Source: DATLMR01 sp035634255
GTDB taxonomy: Bacteria; Acidobacteriota; Blastocatellia; UBA7656
Assembly: GCA_035634255.1 (NCBI GenBank)
Contig: DASQDI010000106.1
Location: 1-48,302, forward strand
Direction: 5' to 3'
DNA: 48,302 nt
The notes beneath the pieces were generated by a model. The model worked only from the letters and a program-made list of their open reading frames with translations, ran no database searches and was not told where the DNA came from. Position 1 is the first letter of the stretch. Each line of letters begins with the position of its first letter. A program made the translations under genes and the position numbers. Shown one piece after another: positions 1 to 9,210 of the stretch.

Positions 1-76
1 CAATTTTTGGGGCGCCGCCTGACTCCGAGCTTGGTTTGGCGGCTCCGCGAGAAGCTCCCTCATCTCTCCTTGGGAA

Positions 77-793
77 TTAAGGAGTGACCAGAGTGTAAGT
101 CACGGTAGCCGAGAAGCTTGTTGGCGTGAAGAACTGAGGCCCGACGGCATAAATCGTATCGACCAGCAGCCCGTTGTTCGGCGAGTTGTTGCTGCCGCCG
201 CGGGAGATGCGCGGCCCGCTCATCACCTGCGTTCCCGGCGCCGTCGTGCTGAGGTTGCCGAGCGTCGAGGTGAATGTGGGGATTCCGTCCACGTCCTTCG
301 TGGCCGTGGAAGGGTCGTTGTTGTAAGGCGCGGTCACGGAGGAGCCCGAGACGGCCGTGCCCGTGACGAGCACGCCGGACGCGGCGATATTGGCAAGGCC
401 GAAGCCTATGTCGCTGAGCGCCAGGTCTCCGTTCGTGTTGCCGATAGTTCCAAAGCCGCTGTTGCTCGTGAGCGCCGCCGACAGAGTGTAGGCGGCATTC
501 GTCCTCAGGATGACCCTGACGGAGCCCCCGACATAGTTGTTGGTGTTGTTAGGTGACACGTCGCCCATGTTGAGGGTGAAGGCGAGCGGGCTGTTCTGCG
601 TGTTCGGAGCGTTGGCCCCGGAGACGGCGTTGTTGTTGGTGAACGACCACCACCTGAGCGACGCGGCGTTCTGAACGCTGCCGTTGAGTTGCACGGTCCC
701 CGTGTTGGATTGTGCCGATGCAACCGCCGCCGTCATAGCAACAAATACTGTGAGCAGAGCTAGCTGCGAAAGCTGTCTAACCAGTCTCTTCAT
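77..793 (-). CDS. Secreted protein of unknown function
   Basis: The 238-residue product opens with a clear Sec signal peptide (basic MKRLVRQ, hydrophobic core, likely cleavage after AVASAQ near residue 28). The mature part is rich in Asn, Ser, Thr and Gly, has only short hydrophobic alternations and no cysteines, and ends in a strand-like VTYTLVTP. This looks like an all-beta secreted or surface protein, perhaps of the DUF4402/spore-coat-U-like type, but I do not recognise a specific family. The start is supported by AGGAG about 10 bases upstream. It appears monocistronic, with a candidate promoter about 165 bases upstream. Confidence 0.75.
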   Translation of the reverse strand: MKRLVRQLSQLALLTVFVAMTAAVASAQSNTGTVQLNGSVQNAASLRWWSFTNNNAVSGANAPNTQNSPLAFTLNMGDVSPNNTNNYVGGSVRVILRTNAAYTLSAALTSNSGFGTIGNTNGDLALSDIGFGLANIAASGVLVTGTAVSGSSVTAPYNNDPSTATKDVDGIPTFTSTLGNLSTTAPGTQVMSGPRISRGGSNNSPNNGLLVDTIYAVGPQFFTPTSFSATVTYTLVTP

Positions 794-958
794 TATTCTT
801 TTTCTCCTTGATCAACTTGCTCCTCCGGCCCGCCTCTTATCGCGTAAGCGAACCGGTCGGCTGCACGCCGTGTGAGGACTTTTATTTAACGTGGGGGTAT
901 ATTCTGCAACTTTGAGGGTGCCGGTGGAATCGGTAAAACTACCCACGATTCCTGGGCC

Positions 959-986
959 ATTATTACCGAATACCATGACAAGTCAA
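959..986 (-). promoter_or_regulatory. Candidate sigma-70 promoter for the 77-793 gene
   Basis: On the minus strand TTGACT (981-986) is followed after 16 bases by AATAAT (959-964). Transcription would start near 952, leaving an untranslated leader of about 160 bases. Match by eye only. The rest of the 794-1108 gap holds a terminator hairpin and nothing else I can support. Confidence 0.35.
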
Positions 987-1034
987 CACTTTTTTACCGG
1001 CATTAAGGGGCGAAACGGACTGGAACTAGCGACC

Positions 1035-1078
1035 AAAATAATGGAGGGGCCGGTTACTTCCGACCCCTCCATTATTTT
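1035..1078. terminator. Bidirectional hairpin terminator downstream of the Clp ATPase gene
   Basis: A perfect 15-base inverted repeat (1035-1049 and 1064-1078) separated by 14 bases. The arms end in AAAATAAT/ATTATTTT, so either strand reads a G/C stem running into a U-rich tail. It lies 31 bases past the stop codon of the minus-strand Clp gene and would end that transcript before the secreted-protein gene. Confidence 0.75.
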
Positions 1079-1108
1079 GTTAGAGTTCTGTAGAAACTCC
1101 GAACGGGA

Positions 1109-3367
1109 TTAACTGGCCGTGATCTTGATCTCCCCGTCGGCAAAGTCGACGAAGAAATTGTCGGCCTCCTTCCACTTCGTGGTTACCGGCAGCTTTACCA
1201 GCTCGTCTATGGTCCGCTTCAGGAAGCGCGCGCCGTAGGCGGGGCTGAACCCTTTCTCCACCAGGTAGACGAGCGCATTATCGCTGACCTCGAAATGCTT
1301 GCCCTGGTGCCTCATCTGCCGCCTGAGCTTGCCGAGGTAAAGCTCGGCTATCTGCTTGACCTCGTCCACGGTGAGCGGCGCGAAGACCACTATCTCGTCT
1401 ATGCGGTTGCGGAACTCGGGGGAGAACCGGTCCTCCGCCGCCTTGATCACCTCGCGGTTGATCTGCTTAACGTCGGCGAGCGTCTTCGACCCGAAGCCGA
1501 GCGGCTTCATGTACTTTTTGAAGTTCTCCGACCCGAGGTTGGAAGTCATGATGATGATCGCGTCGGAGAGGTAAACCTTCTTGCCGCGCCCGTCCGTGAT
1601 CCACCCTTCATCGAATGCCTGCAGGAAGAGGTTGAGCAGGTACGGCGAGGCCTTCTCTATCTCGTCGAGCAGCAGCACCGTGTATGGGTTGTCGCGAAGC
1701 CTCTCCGTCAGGATGCCGCCCCGCTCGCTCCCCACGATCCCGCGCGGCATGCCTATCAGCTTCTCGATGGCGATGGTCCCATCCTGGTACTCCGACATGT
1801 CGATGCGGACCATCTTGTCGTCGTCGCCGAACATGAACTCCGCGACCGCCTTCGCCAGCTCCGTCTTGCCCACCCCGGTCGGCCCGAGAAAGAGCAGGAC
1901 CCCATCGGGCTTATAGAAGTTCTCTTTCAGGGGCCCCTTATTCAGGCGGAGCCTCTGAGCCACCGCCTTGATCGCGTCCTTCTGCCCGATCACCCGCGAG
2001 GAGAGCGCCGCCTCCATGTGGACAAAGCGGTCGTTCGTATCGCGGAAGATCATGTCGCGCGGGATGCGCGACTCCTGGCTGATCACGTCGATTATGTGCT
2101 CCGACTTGACCTCGGCCGTGTCGGGCTGGTTGATCTCGACCTTGACCGCGGCGGTGTCGAGCCAGCCGATGACCTTGTCCGGGAGGTGCAGGTTGCGCAC
2201 GTACCGCGGGGCCATTTCGAGGGCGGTCTCTATCGCCTCGTCGGAGATCGTGACGGAGTAGTTACGCTCAAGCCTCGGCCGCACGCCGACGATTATCTTG
2301 CGCGTGTCTTCGACCGAGGGCTCGTCCACTTTCACCAGCCGGAACCTGCGCGCGAGGGCTTCGTCCTCGGCGATGTACTCTTTGTACTCGGTGAGGGTCG
2401 TCGCCCCGATTATCCGTATCTCGCCGCGCGCGAGCGCCGACTTGAACATGTTGGCGGCGTCAGAACTGGCCCCCAGAGCCGATCCCGCGCCGATGATCGT
2501 GTGGGCCTCGTCGATGAAGAGGATGAGGTTGTCCCGCTCCTTGACCTCGTTGATGATGCCCTGGATGCGCTCCTCGAACATCCCGCGGAGCATGGTCCCG
2601 GCCACGATCCCGGACATCTGGAGCTGCACGACGTGCGCGTTGCGGAGGCGCTGGGGGACGCTCTCGGGCTCGATCTCGATCTTGCGCGCGAGCCCCTCGA
2701 CCACGGCGGTCTTCCCGACGCCGGCCTCCCCTACGAGCATGGGCGAGTTGGCGCGCTCGCGGTGGCAGAGTATCTCCACCATCTGCCTGATCTCTTCGTT
2801 ACGCCCGATCACGGGCGGGAGCTTGTCCTGCCGGGCCAGCTTGTTGAGGCTCACGCCGAAATGTTTGAGATAAGGAGGAAGCTCGTAACGCCGGCGGTAC
2901 TTCTCTTCCTTCTCCTCGTGGCTCCGCACGCGAGTCTGTATCTTTTGCATCACCATCTCCCGGTCAGCGCCTAGCCGCCTGAGCAGGTCCACGGGAAAGC
3001 TGTGTACGTCCTTGAACAGGGCAACAAAAAGGTCGGTTGCTTCGATGTTCCTGCGGCCGCGCTCGTGCGCGTGCTTCAGGGCATTCGACAGGAGAGTCCG
3101 GAGAGACTCCGACATCTTCATCCCCCGCCCGATGTAATCACGCTGCCCCAGCTTCGTCTCCAAAGCCTGCGTGACCACCTGCGGGTCCAGGTTGAGGCTC
3201 TGCATCACCTCGTTGAAAAAAGGGCGCTCGACCTCCGAGATCGAGACGAGAACGTGTTCCGGCGCGACCTGATTATGGTCGCGTGCCCGCGCCTCTTCGT
3301 ACGATTTACGAATAAGGCGGCGACCGCTTTCTGCGAATTTGTCTGTGTATATCTCTAAATCAAACAT
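1109..3367 (-). CDS. Divergent ClpA/ClpC-type AAA+ ATPase
   Basis: A 752-residue Hsp100 ATPase, expected to unfold or remodel proteins in the cytoplasm. Order: Clp N domain (about 1-150), first AAA+ module with Walker A GEAGVGKT (213-220) and Walker B LILFIDEAH, second AAA+ module with GPTGVGKT (495-502) and VLLLDEIEK, then a C-terminal small domain. It lacks the coiled middle (UVR/M) domain of true ClpC, so the architecture is ClpA-like. An LGF tripeptide in the second module sits where ClpP-binding loops lie. Oddly, the first pore loop reads TMLRG where the family has KYRG (residues 259-260), and the second reads RGIVG instead of GYVG (Ile544). Both substrate-gripping tyrosines are therefore missing. 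A second, canonical ClpC is encoded at 26687-29125. Whether this protein works with ClpP is inference. Confidence 0.93.
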   Translation of the reverse strand: MFDLEIYTDKFAESGRRLIRKSYEEARARDHNQVAPEHVLVSISEVERPFFNEVMQSLNLDPQVVTQALETKLGQRDYIGRGMKMSESLRTLLSNALKHAHERGRRNIEATDLFVALFKDVHSFPVDLLRRLGADREMVMQKIQTRVRSHEEKEEKYRRRYELPPYLKHFGVSLNKLARQDKLPPVIGRNEEIRQMVEILCHRERANSPMLVGEAGVGKTAVVEGLARKIEIEPESVPQRLRNAHVVQLQMSGIVAGTMLRGMFEERIQGIINEVKERDNLILFIDEAHTIIGAGSALGASSDAANMFKSALARGEIRIIGATTLTEYKEYIAEDEALARRFRLVKVDEPSVEDTRKIIVGVRPRLERNYSVTISDEAIETALEMAPRYVRNLHLPDKVIGWLDTAAVKVEINQPDTAEVKSEHIIDVISQESRIPRDMIFRDTNDRFVHMEAALSSRVIGQKDAIKAVAQRLRLNKGPLKENFYKPDGVLLFLGPTGVGKTELAKAVAEFMFGDDDKMVRIDMSEYQDGTIAIEKLIGMPRGIVGSERGGILTERLRDNPYTVLLLDEIEKASPYLLNLFLQAFDEGWITDGRGKKVYLSDAIIIMTSNLGSENFKKYMKPLGFGSKTLADVKQINREVIKAAEDRFSPEFRNRIDEIVVFAPLTVDEVKQIAELYLGKLRRQMRHQGKHFEVSDNALVYLVEKGFSPAYGARFLKRTIDELVKLPVTTKWKEADNFFVDFADGEIKITAS

Positions 3368-3710
3368 CTTATTATTTCTCTATTATGGCTTACAGACGCC
3401 TCAAAGATTGTCAGCGTCCGACTGCGATGCTAAAAGGCTTTGAAGCCATGACACCACGATACAGGAGTATAGCAGAGAAGAATAGTAGACTCAAGAAACT
3501 GCCTTTTTCGCGAATAATACGAGACGAAGCCGCTTTGCAATTCGCGCATTCGCGACGCCGGCGCGCGGGCCTTTCTACTTCCGCCCTCCCCTCACACTCC
3601 GTCCTGGTCCGCTCGCCGGTGGCGGCAATTTGACTGCCCTGCCTTGATCGCTTATAGTCGCAGGCTCAAGCAACCAGATTCACACCAAAACCGTTTCGCG
3701 AGCTGATTAG
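3368..3710. other. Divergent intergenic region between the Clp ATPase and MMPL genes
   Basis: 343 bases without a credible gene. The short open frame at 3385-3633 has no ribosome binding site or recognisable product. The right end holds the MMPL promoter. The left end, AT-rich near 3365-3390 and 3470-3530, presumably holds the promoter for the minus-strand Clp gene, but I could not pick one with confidence. Confidence 0.5.
3630..3658 (+). promoter_or_regulatory. Sigma-70 promoter of the MMPL operon
   Basis: TTGACT (3630-3635), a 17-base spacer, then TATAGT (3653-3658), which is 5 of 6 matches in each box. Predicted start of transcription is near 3665, about 45 bases before the MMPL start codon. 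Confidence 0.6.
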
Positions 3711-6107
3711 ATGAAGAGGTCCGGGGAATTCGTTGTTTTACATCCTAAGCTGATCATCGGGGCGACCCTGCTCATCACCCTGATCTTCGGCGGCGCGATC
3801 CTCAGGCGCGGAGTGCATTTCAACGGCTCGCCCGAGACCCTCGCGCGAAATGATGACGCGCTCCGATTCTTCAACGAGATTCGCTCGACCTTCGGGGACG
3901 ACCGCATAGTCATCGTCGCCCTGACCACGAGCGACGTGTTCGCGCCACATTTTCTCGAAAAACTCGCCCGCCTCACCGCCCGCCTCACGGCCCTCAAGGG
4001 AGTGTCGGACGCCCAGAGCCTCGCGAACGTCAAGACCATAGCGCGCACGGGCGACGGGGTTACAATCGGCAGGCTGGTCCCTCTTAATCTTTTGTCTGAC
4101 CGGTCGGAAGGCGCCGCGCTCCGTCTGCGGAGCCTTAAAGAGTCGGTCACGGCCGACCCTCTCTACGTGAAGCACCTCATCTCGCCTGACGGCCGCACGA
4201 CGGCCATCAGCGTCTTCATCGAGCCGCTCGCGGAAGCGGACACCCAGAGGCTCGCGAAACAGATCGAGGCGGTCGCGAAGGAGGAGGCGGGGGGGGACGA
4301 GCTTATGCTGGCGGGCGTACCGATCATGGATACGCGGGCCATAGAGAGCATGGTCAAAGACATGCTCGTCATCTCCCCGGTCGCGGCGCTCCTCTGCTTC
4401 GTGGTCTTCCTCGTGGCGTTCAGGAGCTTATGGGGTGCCGTCCTGCCGATGATCGCTCTGGTGATCGGAGTGGTCTGGACCATCGGCCTGATGACGATCC
4501 TTGGTTACTCGATCACGTTCGCGACGCTGTCCATGCCATCCGTGTTGATGGCGGTCGGGAGCTCGTATCTGTTTCACGTGGTCAACCAGTACCGCATCTC
4601 GATCTCTCAGGGGCGCGCGGACGCGACCGCCCCGGAAAGACGAGGCGCGTGGATCGGAGGGTTGAGATTCATCACCCCCGCCGTGCTCGTCTCCGGCACG
4701 ACGACGATGGCGGGCTTCGGCTCGCTCGCGTCAAGCTCGGTCCCCACGGTGCGCGACATGGGGATGTTCGAAGCCATGGGCGTGCTCTTTATGCTGCTGC
4801 TGTCGCTCGCGTTCGTCCCTGCGGTACTCTCGTTGATGCCGGGCGACTCTATCGGGCGGGACGAAGCCAAAGGAGATTACGCGGTCTGGCTGAACGGCTG
4901 GCTTCGCGGCATAACGGCTGCGGTCCTGTTCCGCGGGCGGGCGGTCCTGCTCGCCTCAACCCTGATCGTGCTCGTGGTGGGCGCGGGCGCTCTGTGGATG
5001 CGCGTCAACACCGATTACCTGAAGATATTTCCCGAGTCGAGCGAGACGGTGAAGGACGCCTTGAAACTCCACGAACGCCTCGCGGGGGCGGCGACCATTC
5101 AGATAATCATCACAGGCGACGCCGGGGCCGTCACCCGGCCGGACTTCATGCGGGGGGTCGCCGCCCTCGAAAAATTCGCCCTCGAACAACCCGGAGTCGA
5201 CGCGGCCATCTCAATCGCCGACATCATTAAAAGGCTCGACAAAACTCTTTCGGGGCGCGAAGGTCAGTCCGAAGAGGTGCCTCGGGACGCGGGGGTCTTA
5301 CGGTCCATGTTCGACGATTACCTCGCCGAAGACCCGTCCGTGAACAACTGGGTGAGCCCCGACCGCTCGCGCGCGGTCCTCGTGCTCCGAACGAACCTCT
5401 TCGGCTCTAATGAGCTCAGAAGGCTCGCCGAGACGCTCGGCGCGTGGTCTCGCGAAAACCTCCCGGAAGGGGCGTCGGCGCGCGCGACCGGCTCTTTCGT
5501 GCTCCTCAACGACGCCTCGGACGCCGTGGCGACTTCGCAGTCCTCAAGCCTCGCCATCGCCCTCGCATCGATTTACCTGATGATGGTCCTGCTGTTTAAG
5601 TCCTGGTCGACCGGCTTTCTGGCGCTACTGCCGAACCTGCTCCCCCTAGCCTGTTACTTCGGGATGCTCGGCTGGCTCGGGATCACGCTCGACATCACGA
5701 CGAGCCTGGTCGCGAGCGCGGCGCTCGGGCTCGCGGTCGACAACGCCGTTCACATGATTCGCCGGTACCGGCAGTGCAGGGCCGAAAGGAACTCCGGCTC
5801 GCCCGTAGACGAAGGGTGGGTCATGTGGCTCACGATGCTGAGGACGGGGAAGCCGATGATTCTGGCCAACCTGATGCTTGTCGCGGCATTCCTGATCTTC
5901 ATGCTATCTTCGTTCGTGCCCGTGCGAACAGCCGGACTCATGTGGGCCGTAACGATACTCGCCACTTTGCTCGCGGACCTCATTTTCCTGCCGGCTCTGA
6001 TGAAGACGCGGCTCTTTGCTCACGCGGCCCTCGGCGGCCCTTTAAATAAATCTCATGCGCCGACCGAAATAGATGAGCAGAATGTGCAAAAGGCTTCCAA
6101 CATATGA
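3711..6107 (+). CDS. MMPL/RND-superfamily exporter
   Basis: A 798-residue inner-membrane transporter of the MMPL/patched-like RND group. These proteins use the proton gradient to move lipids or hydrophobic products. An N-terminal membrane helix (about 14-32) is followed by a periplasmic loop, a bundle of about five helices (from about residue 215), a second helix-loop (from about 400) and a second bundle (from about 620). The family signature GLAVDNAVHMIRRYR lies in the second half. The stop overlaps the start of the LolA-like lipoprotein gene by four bases (ATGA), so the two are translationally coupled. Similar MMPL-LolA pairs occur in aryl-polyene and other lipid-export loci. The cargo is not known. 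Confidence 0.9.
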   Translation: MKRSGEFVVLHPKLIIGATLLITLIFGGAILRRGVHFNGSPETLARNDDALRFFNEIRSTFGDDRIVIVALTTSDVFAPHFLEKLARLTARLTALKGVSDAQSLANVKTIARTGDGVTIGRLVPLNLLSDRSEGAALRLRSLKESVTADPLYVKHLISPDGRTTAISVFIEPLAEADTQRLAKQIEAVAKEEAGGDELMLAGVPIMDTRAIESMVKDMLVISPVAALLCFVVFLVAFRSLWGAVLPMIALVIGVVWTIGLMTILGYSITFATLSMPSVLMAVGSSYLFHVVNQYRISISQGRADATAPERRGAWIGGLRFITPAVLVSGTTTMAGFGSLASSSVPTVRDMGMFEAMGVLFMLLLSLAFVPAVLSLMPGDSIGRDEAKGDYAVWLNGWLRGITAAVLFRGRAVLLASTLIVLVVGAGALWMRVNTDYLKIFPESSETVKDALKLHERLAGAATIQIIITGDAGAVTRPDFMRGVAALEKFALEQPGVDAAISIADIIKRLDKTLSGREGQSEEVPRDAGVLRSMFDDYLAEDPSVNNWVSPDRSRAVLVLRTNLFGSNELRRLAETLGAWSRENLPEGASARATGSFVLLNDASDAVATSQSSSLAIALASIYLMMVLLFKSWSTGFLALLPNLLPLACYFGMLGWLGITLDITTSLVASAALGLAVDNAVHMIRRYRQCRAERNSGSPVDEGWVMWLTMLRTGKPMILANLMLVAAFLIFMLSSFVPVRTAGLMWAVTILATLLADLIFLPALMKTRLFAHAALGGPLNKSHAPTEIDEQNVQKASNI

Positions 6108-6961
6108 AGATTATTCGCAGACTGAGTTTCAGACGGGTCTCGCCCGCCGTGGCGCTCCTGTGCGCGAGCGCCTTCACGCTCTGCGCGTGCAACGACGCCT
6201 CCGAAGGCACCCAACCGAAGGCGGGGCCGGCCGTCCGGCCGGCGGCCGCTTCCCCCGCCGCTGACGAGATCGTCGGCCGCTTCCGAGCGCTCGACAACAG
6301 CAGGAACAGCACGACGCAGGTGCGCGTCAGGATTCAGGAGCAGGCGGGCGCACCCCGCACGCTACAGGTGACCATCTACCGCAAGCGCGAAGCCGACGGC
6401 GGCCAGAAGATGGTCATGGACTTCTCCGGCTCACCCGACGAGCGCGACCGCTCGGCCCTGATCTCTTACGGGCCCAAGGGCGATGTCGAAGCCATGCGAT
6501 TCATTCAAAGTAATAACAGCTTCGTCACGACCACGACGGTCGCGGGCGAGGACTCTCTGTTCGGGATGACCCTTCAGGAGTTGGCCGACGGCCAGACGGA
6601 TAAGTATGACTACACGCTCGCGGGCGAAGAGACCGCGGGGGCGACGCCCGTCTATAAAGTCGAAGGCAAGTTAAAGCCATCAGTCGAATCAAAATTCCCG
6701 CGCCTTGTGATGTCTTTGTCGAAAGATAATGGGACCCTTCAGGTTGCGGAGTTCTACGACAGCCGAAACGAGCTCGCGCGGCGCATGACCGTAACAAAGC
6801 TCGAAGAGGTCGGGGGCCGTTGGACGCGCATGCAGTGGGTGGTCGACAACGTGGCGCGCGGGAAGAGGCTCGACTTCGAAGTGCTCGGAGTCAGGTACGA
6901 CACGAATCTCAGCGACTCGATCTTCTCGAAAGATCACCTCAGGAAAATATCCTCCCGGTGA
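6104..6961 (+). CDS. LolA-like outer-membrane lipoprotein-sorting protein
   Basis: A 285-residue protein with a signal peptide ending in a plausible lipobox LCAC (Cys29), so probably a lipoprotein itself. The body from about residue 55 matches the LolA/LolB-like lipoprotein-sorting fold (alternating strands with YRKREADGG, TPVYKVEGKL and a C-terminal FSKDHLRKI). Such proteins carry hydrophobic ligands across the periplasm and are commonly paired with MMPL/RND exporters. The gene overlaps the MMPL gene by four bases and its TGA shares one base with the next ATG, which fits a three-gene translational unit. Assignment to the fold is by pattern; the ligand is unknown. Confidence 0.82.
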   Translation: MKIIRRLSFRRVSPAVALLCASAFTLCACNDASEGTQPKAGPAVRPAAASPAADEIVGRFRALDNSRNSTTQVRVRIQEQAGAPRTLQVTIYRKREADGGQKMVMDFSGSPDERDRSALISYGPKGDVEAMRFIQSNNSFVTTTTVAGEDSLFGMTLQELADGQTDKYDYTLAGEETAGATPVYKVEGKLKPSVESKFPRLVMSLSKDNGTLQVAEFYDSRNELARRMTVTKLEEVGGRWTRMQWVVDNVARGKRLDFEVLGVRYDTNLSDSIFSKDHLRKISSR

Positions 6962-7647
6962 TGGGGACGCCCTCGGTTATCGATCAGGCGGACGAGCTGT
7001 ACCGGCGGCGCGCCGAGCCGCAAGCCGTGCGCGAGTCGCTGAAGCTGCTGGCGGATTTCGACCGCAACGGAGAATCGCACGAGGCGCAGTGGCGTCTGGC
7101 GCGCGCGCTCTTCTTCCTCGGGCAGGAGGCGGAGTCGAGGGACGACAAAAGGGAGGCGCACCTCGCGGGGTTGATCGCGGGCCGGCGCGCTCAGGAGGTC
7201 GACGCCTCGCGGGTCGAAGGCCACTTCTGGGCGGGCGTCAATCAGGCGCTTTACGCCGAAGCCGCGGGCGGCCTGAAAGCGGCGCGGGCGCTCATCAGAG
7301 CGCGGCGCGACCTCGCCCGCGCGATAGAGATATCCGAAAGCTACCACGGGGCCGGCCCCTTGCGCGTGCGCGGGCGCCTGGAGCACAAGGCCCCCCGGTT
7401 TCTCGGCGGCGGTAGAACGAAGGGCAGGCACTATCTTGAGAGGGCGAACCGCATCGCTCCCGGCAATACGGTCACTCTAATATATCTGGCAGAGCTCGCT
7501 CTTAAGATGGGCGACCGCGAGCGGGCGGTGAAGGCCCTAGAAGAGATCATCGCCGCGGGAATCGACCCCGCGTGGGAGTTCGAGAATCGCCGCGATAAGA
7601 GGCTCGCGCGTGAAATGTTGAATCGGCTTGGCCTAAAGAGTGAATAG
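6961..7647 (+). CDS. TPR-repeat protein, TatT-like
   Basis: A 228-residue helical repeat protein. I place the start at the ATG that overlaps the preceding stop (TGATG), although the frame is open further upstream. The C-terminal half has TPR-like units, such as GRTKGRHYLERANRIAPGN and LIYLAELALKMGDRERAVKA. The GHFWAGVNQALYAEAAGG and GAGPLRVRGRLEHKAPRFLG regions resemble the TRAP-transporter TatT component family. No signal peptide is visible, so it may be cytoplasmic or a scaffold for the exporter. Its role in export is inferred only from the overlapping genes. Confidence 0.75.
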   Translation: MGTPSVIDQADELYRRRAEPQAVRESLKLLADFDRNGESHEAQWRLARALFFLGQEAESRDDKREAHLAGLIAGRRAQEVDASRVEGHFWAGVNQALYAEAAGGLKAARALIRARRDLARAIEISESYHGAGPLRVRGRLEHKAPRFLGGGRTKGRHYLERANRIAPGNTVTLIYLAELALKMGDRERAVKALEEIIAAGIDPAWEFENRRDKRLAREMLNRLGLKSE

Positions 7648-7727
7648 ATGAGATAGTGAAAGCCGGAAGCTGAGTCCTGAAACATAAACTTAAAACAGGT
7701 CATCCTATCAACCCGGAGGTGAATGCG

Positions 7728-9008
7728 ATGAGTCTGAGGCGCGTTGTTGTGACGGGTATGGGCGCTGTGAGCCCGAACGGCATTGGGCGGGAAGCGTACT
7801 GGAAGGCCACGGCCAGCGGCGTAAGCGGCACGGGCCCCATAACCCTGTTCGACGCATCGAAGCTGTCGTGCCGCGTGGCGGCGGAAGTCAGGGATTTCGA
7901 CTTCGACCGCTACGTCTCCAGGAAGGATAAGGACCGAGTCCAGAGGGCGGTCCCGATGGCCTTCTTCGCGACCGAAGAGGCGGCCGCCGACGCATCCATC
8001 GACCTCGAAGCCCTGAGCGAGACCGACCGCGAAAATATCGGGGTCATTCTCGGCACCGGGGCGGGCGGCATTGAATTCGCCGAGAGGCAGTACCGCCAGT
8101 ATTACGACCGGGGGGACCACGACGCGGCCTACCGCCGGGTCAGCCCTTACTCCATCGTCGCTTCCTTCGTCGGCATGCTGTCGAGTGAAGTCAACATGGC
8201 GTTTCGACTTCACGGCATGAGCCACGTCGTCTCCACCGGCTGCACGAGCTCGACCGACGCGATGGGCTACGCATGGAACGCGATCCGGCTGGGGCAGATC
8301 GACAGGGTGATAACGGGTGGGGTTGAAGCCTGCATCACGTTCGGGTTGATGACGGCCTTCTGCCGCATGGGGACGGTCACGACTAAATTCAACGACGCCC
8401 CCGCGCAGGCGTCGCGCCCATTCAACGGGGACCGCGACGGGTTCGTGCTCGGCGAGGGCGCGTGGATACTCGTGTTCGAAGAGCTTGAACAGGCGCTCCG
8501 GCGCGGCGCGAAGATTTACGCGGAGGTCTCCGGTTACGCCTCGACCTGCGACGCCTACCACCGGGTTCAGATCGCTCCGACCGGGCACGACGCGGCGCGC
8601 GCGATGCGAATGGCCGTTAAAGAGGCGGGGCTTTCGGTGGAAGAGATCGATTACCTGAACCTTCACGGCACGGCGACCAAGATCAACGACCGCACGGAGT
8701 CGGCGGCCGTGCGCATCGCCTTCGGGGACCGGGCGCGGCAGATTCCCGCGAGCTCTACTAAATCGATGATCGGCCACCCGCAGGGGGCCTCAGGCGCGGC
8801 CGGGGTCGTAGCGACCCTGATGGCGATGCAGCACAATTACGCCCCGCCGACGATCAACATCAAAACTCCCGACCCGGACTGCGACCTCGATTATGTGCCT
8901 AATGAGGGGCGCGAAATGCGCATAGATACGGCTCTGTCCAACTGCATAGCCTTCGGCTCGAAAAATTCCGCGCTCGTGCTCAAGCGGCTCCATCATACCG
9001 AGGCGTGA
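7728..9008 (+). CDS. Beta-ketoacyl-ACP synthase, KAS II/FabF-like
   Basis: A 426-residue thiolase-fold condensing enzyme that extends acyl-ACP chains with malonyl-ACP. The Cys-His-His triad is intact: Cys172 in STGCTSST, His313 in NLHGTAT and His350 in STKSMIGH. The start is the ATG at 7728, eight bases after GGAGG (7715-7719); the upstream GTG at 7719 overlaps that site. The gene follows the TPR gene by about 80 bases on the same strand. NLHGTAT differs from the usual NAHGTS. With the MMPL-LolA genes upstream this may be a ketosynthase for a specialised lipid rather than housekeeping FabF. No ACP, reductase or dehydratase gene is present nearby. Confidence 0.9.
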   Translation: MSLRRVVVTGMGAVSPNGIGREAYWKATASGVSGTGPITLFDASKLSCRVAAEVRDFDFDRYVSRKDKDRVQRAVPMAFFATEEAAADASIDLEALSETDRENIGVILGTGAGGIEFAERQYRQYYDRGDHDAAYRRVSPYSIVASFVGMLSSEVNMAFRLHGMSHVVSTGCTSSTDAMGYAWNAIRLGQIDRVITGGVEACITFGLMTAFCRMGTVTTKFNDAPAQASRPFNGDRDGFVLGEGAWILVFEELEQALRRGAKIYAEVSGYASTCDAYHRVQIAPTGHDAARAMRMAVKEAGLSVEEIDYLNLHGTATKINDRTESAAVRIAFGDRARQIPASSTKSMIGHPQGASGAAGVVATLMAMQHNYAPPTINIKTPDPDCDLDYVPNEGREMRIDTALSNCIAFGSKNSALVLKRLHHTEA

Positions 9009-9210
9009 TGCCGCTTGTCTCTATTCTTGTCTCCATTCAATACGCGCCCGATTTAGTCGAGTATGAAATCAAATCAGGCGCGCGTCGATCAGTCCCCCTA
9101 ATTCTCCGCAATTTGTTTTAAATCTACCGCCGCTTTACCGGCCGCAGATGGCACGCATCTTGCGAATACTGTTCACATGTTTGGTGAGGGGAGTTAAAGA
9201 GGATTTGTTA

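Noticed and set aside
1295..2974. 559-codon open frame opposite the divergent Clp gene
   Set aside because: It is the antisense shadow of a well-conserved AAA+ gene in GC-rich DNA; composition is Arg/Asp/Leu-rich with no family resemblance.
6820..6960. Upstream extension of the TPR gene
   Set aside because: It overlaps the end of the LolA-like gene, whereas the ATG at 6961 overlaps the previous stop in the usual coupled manner.
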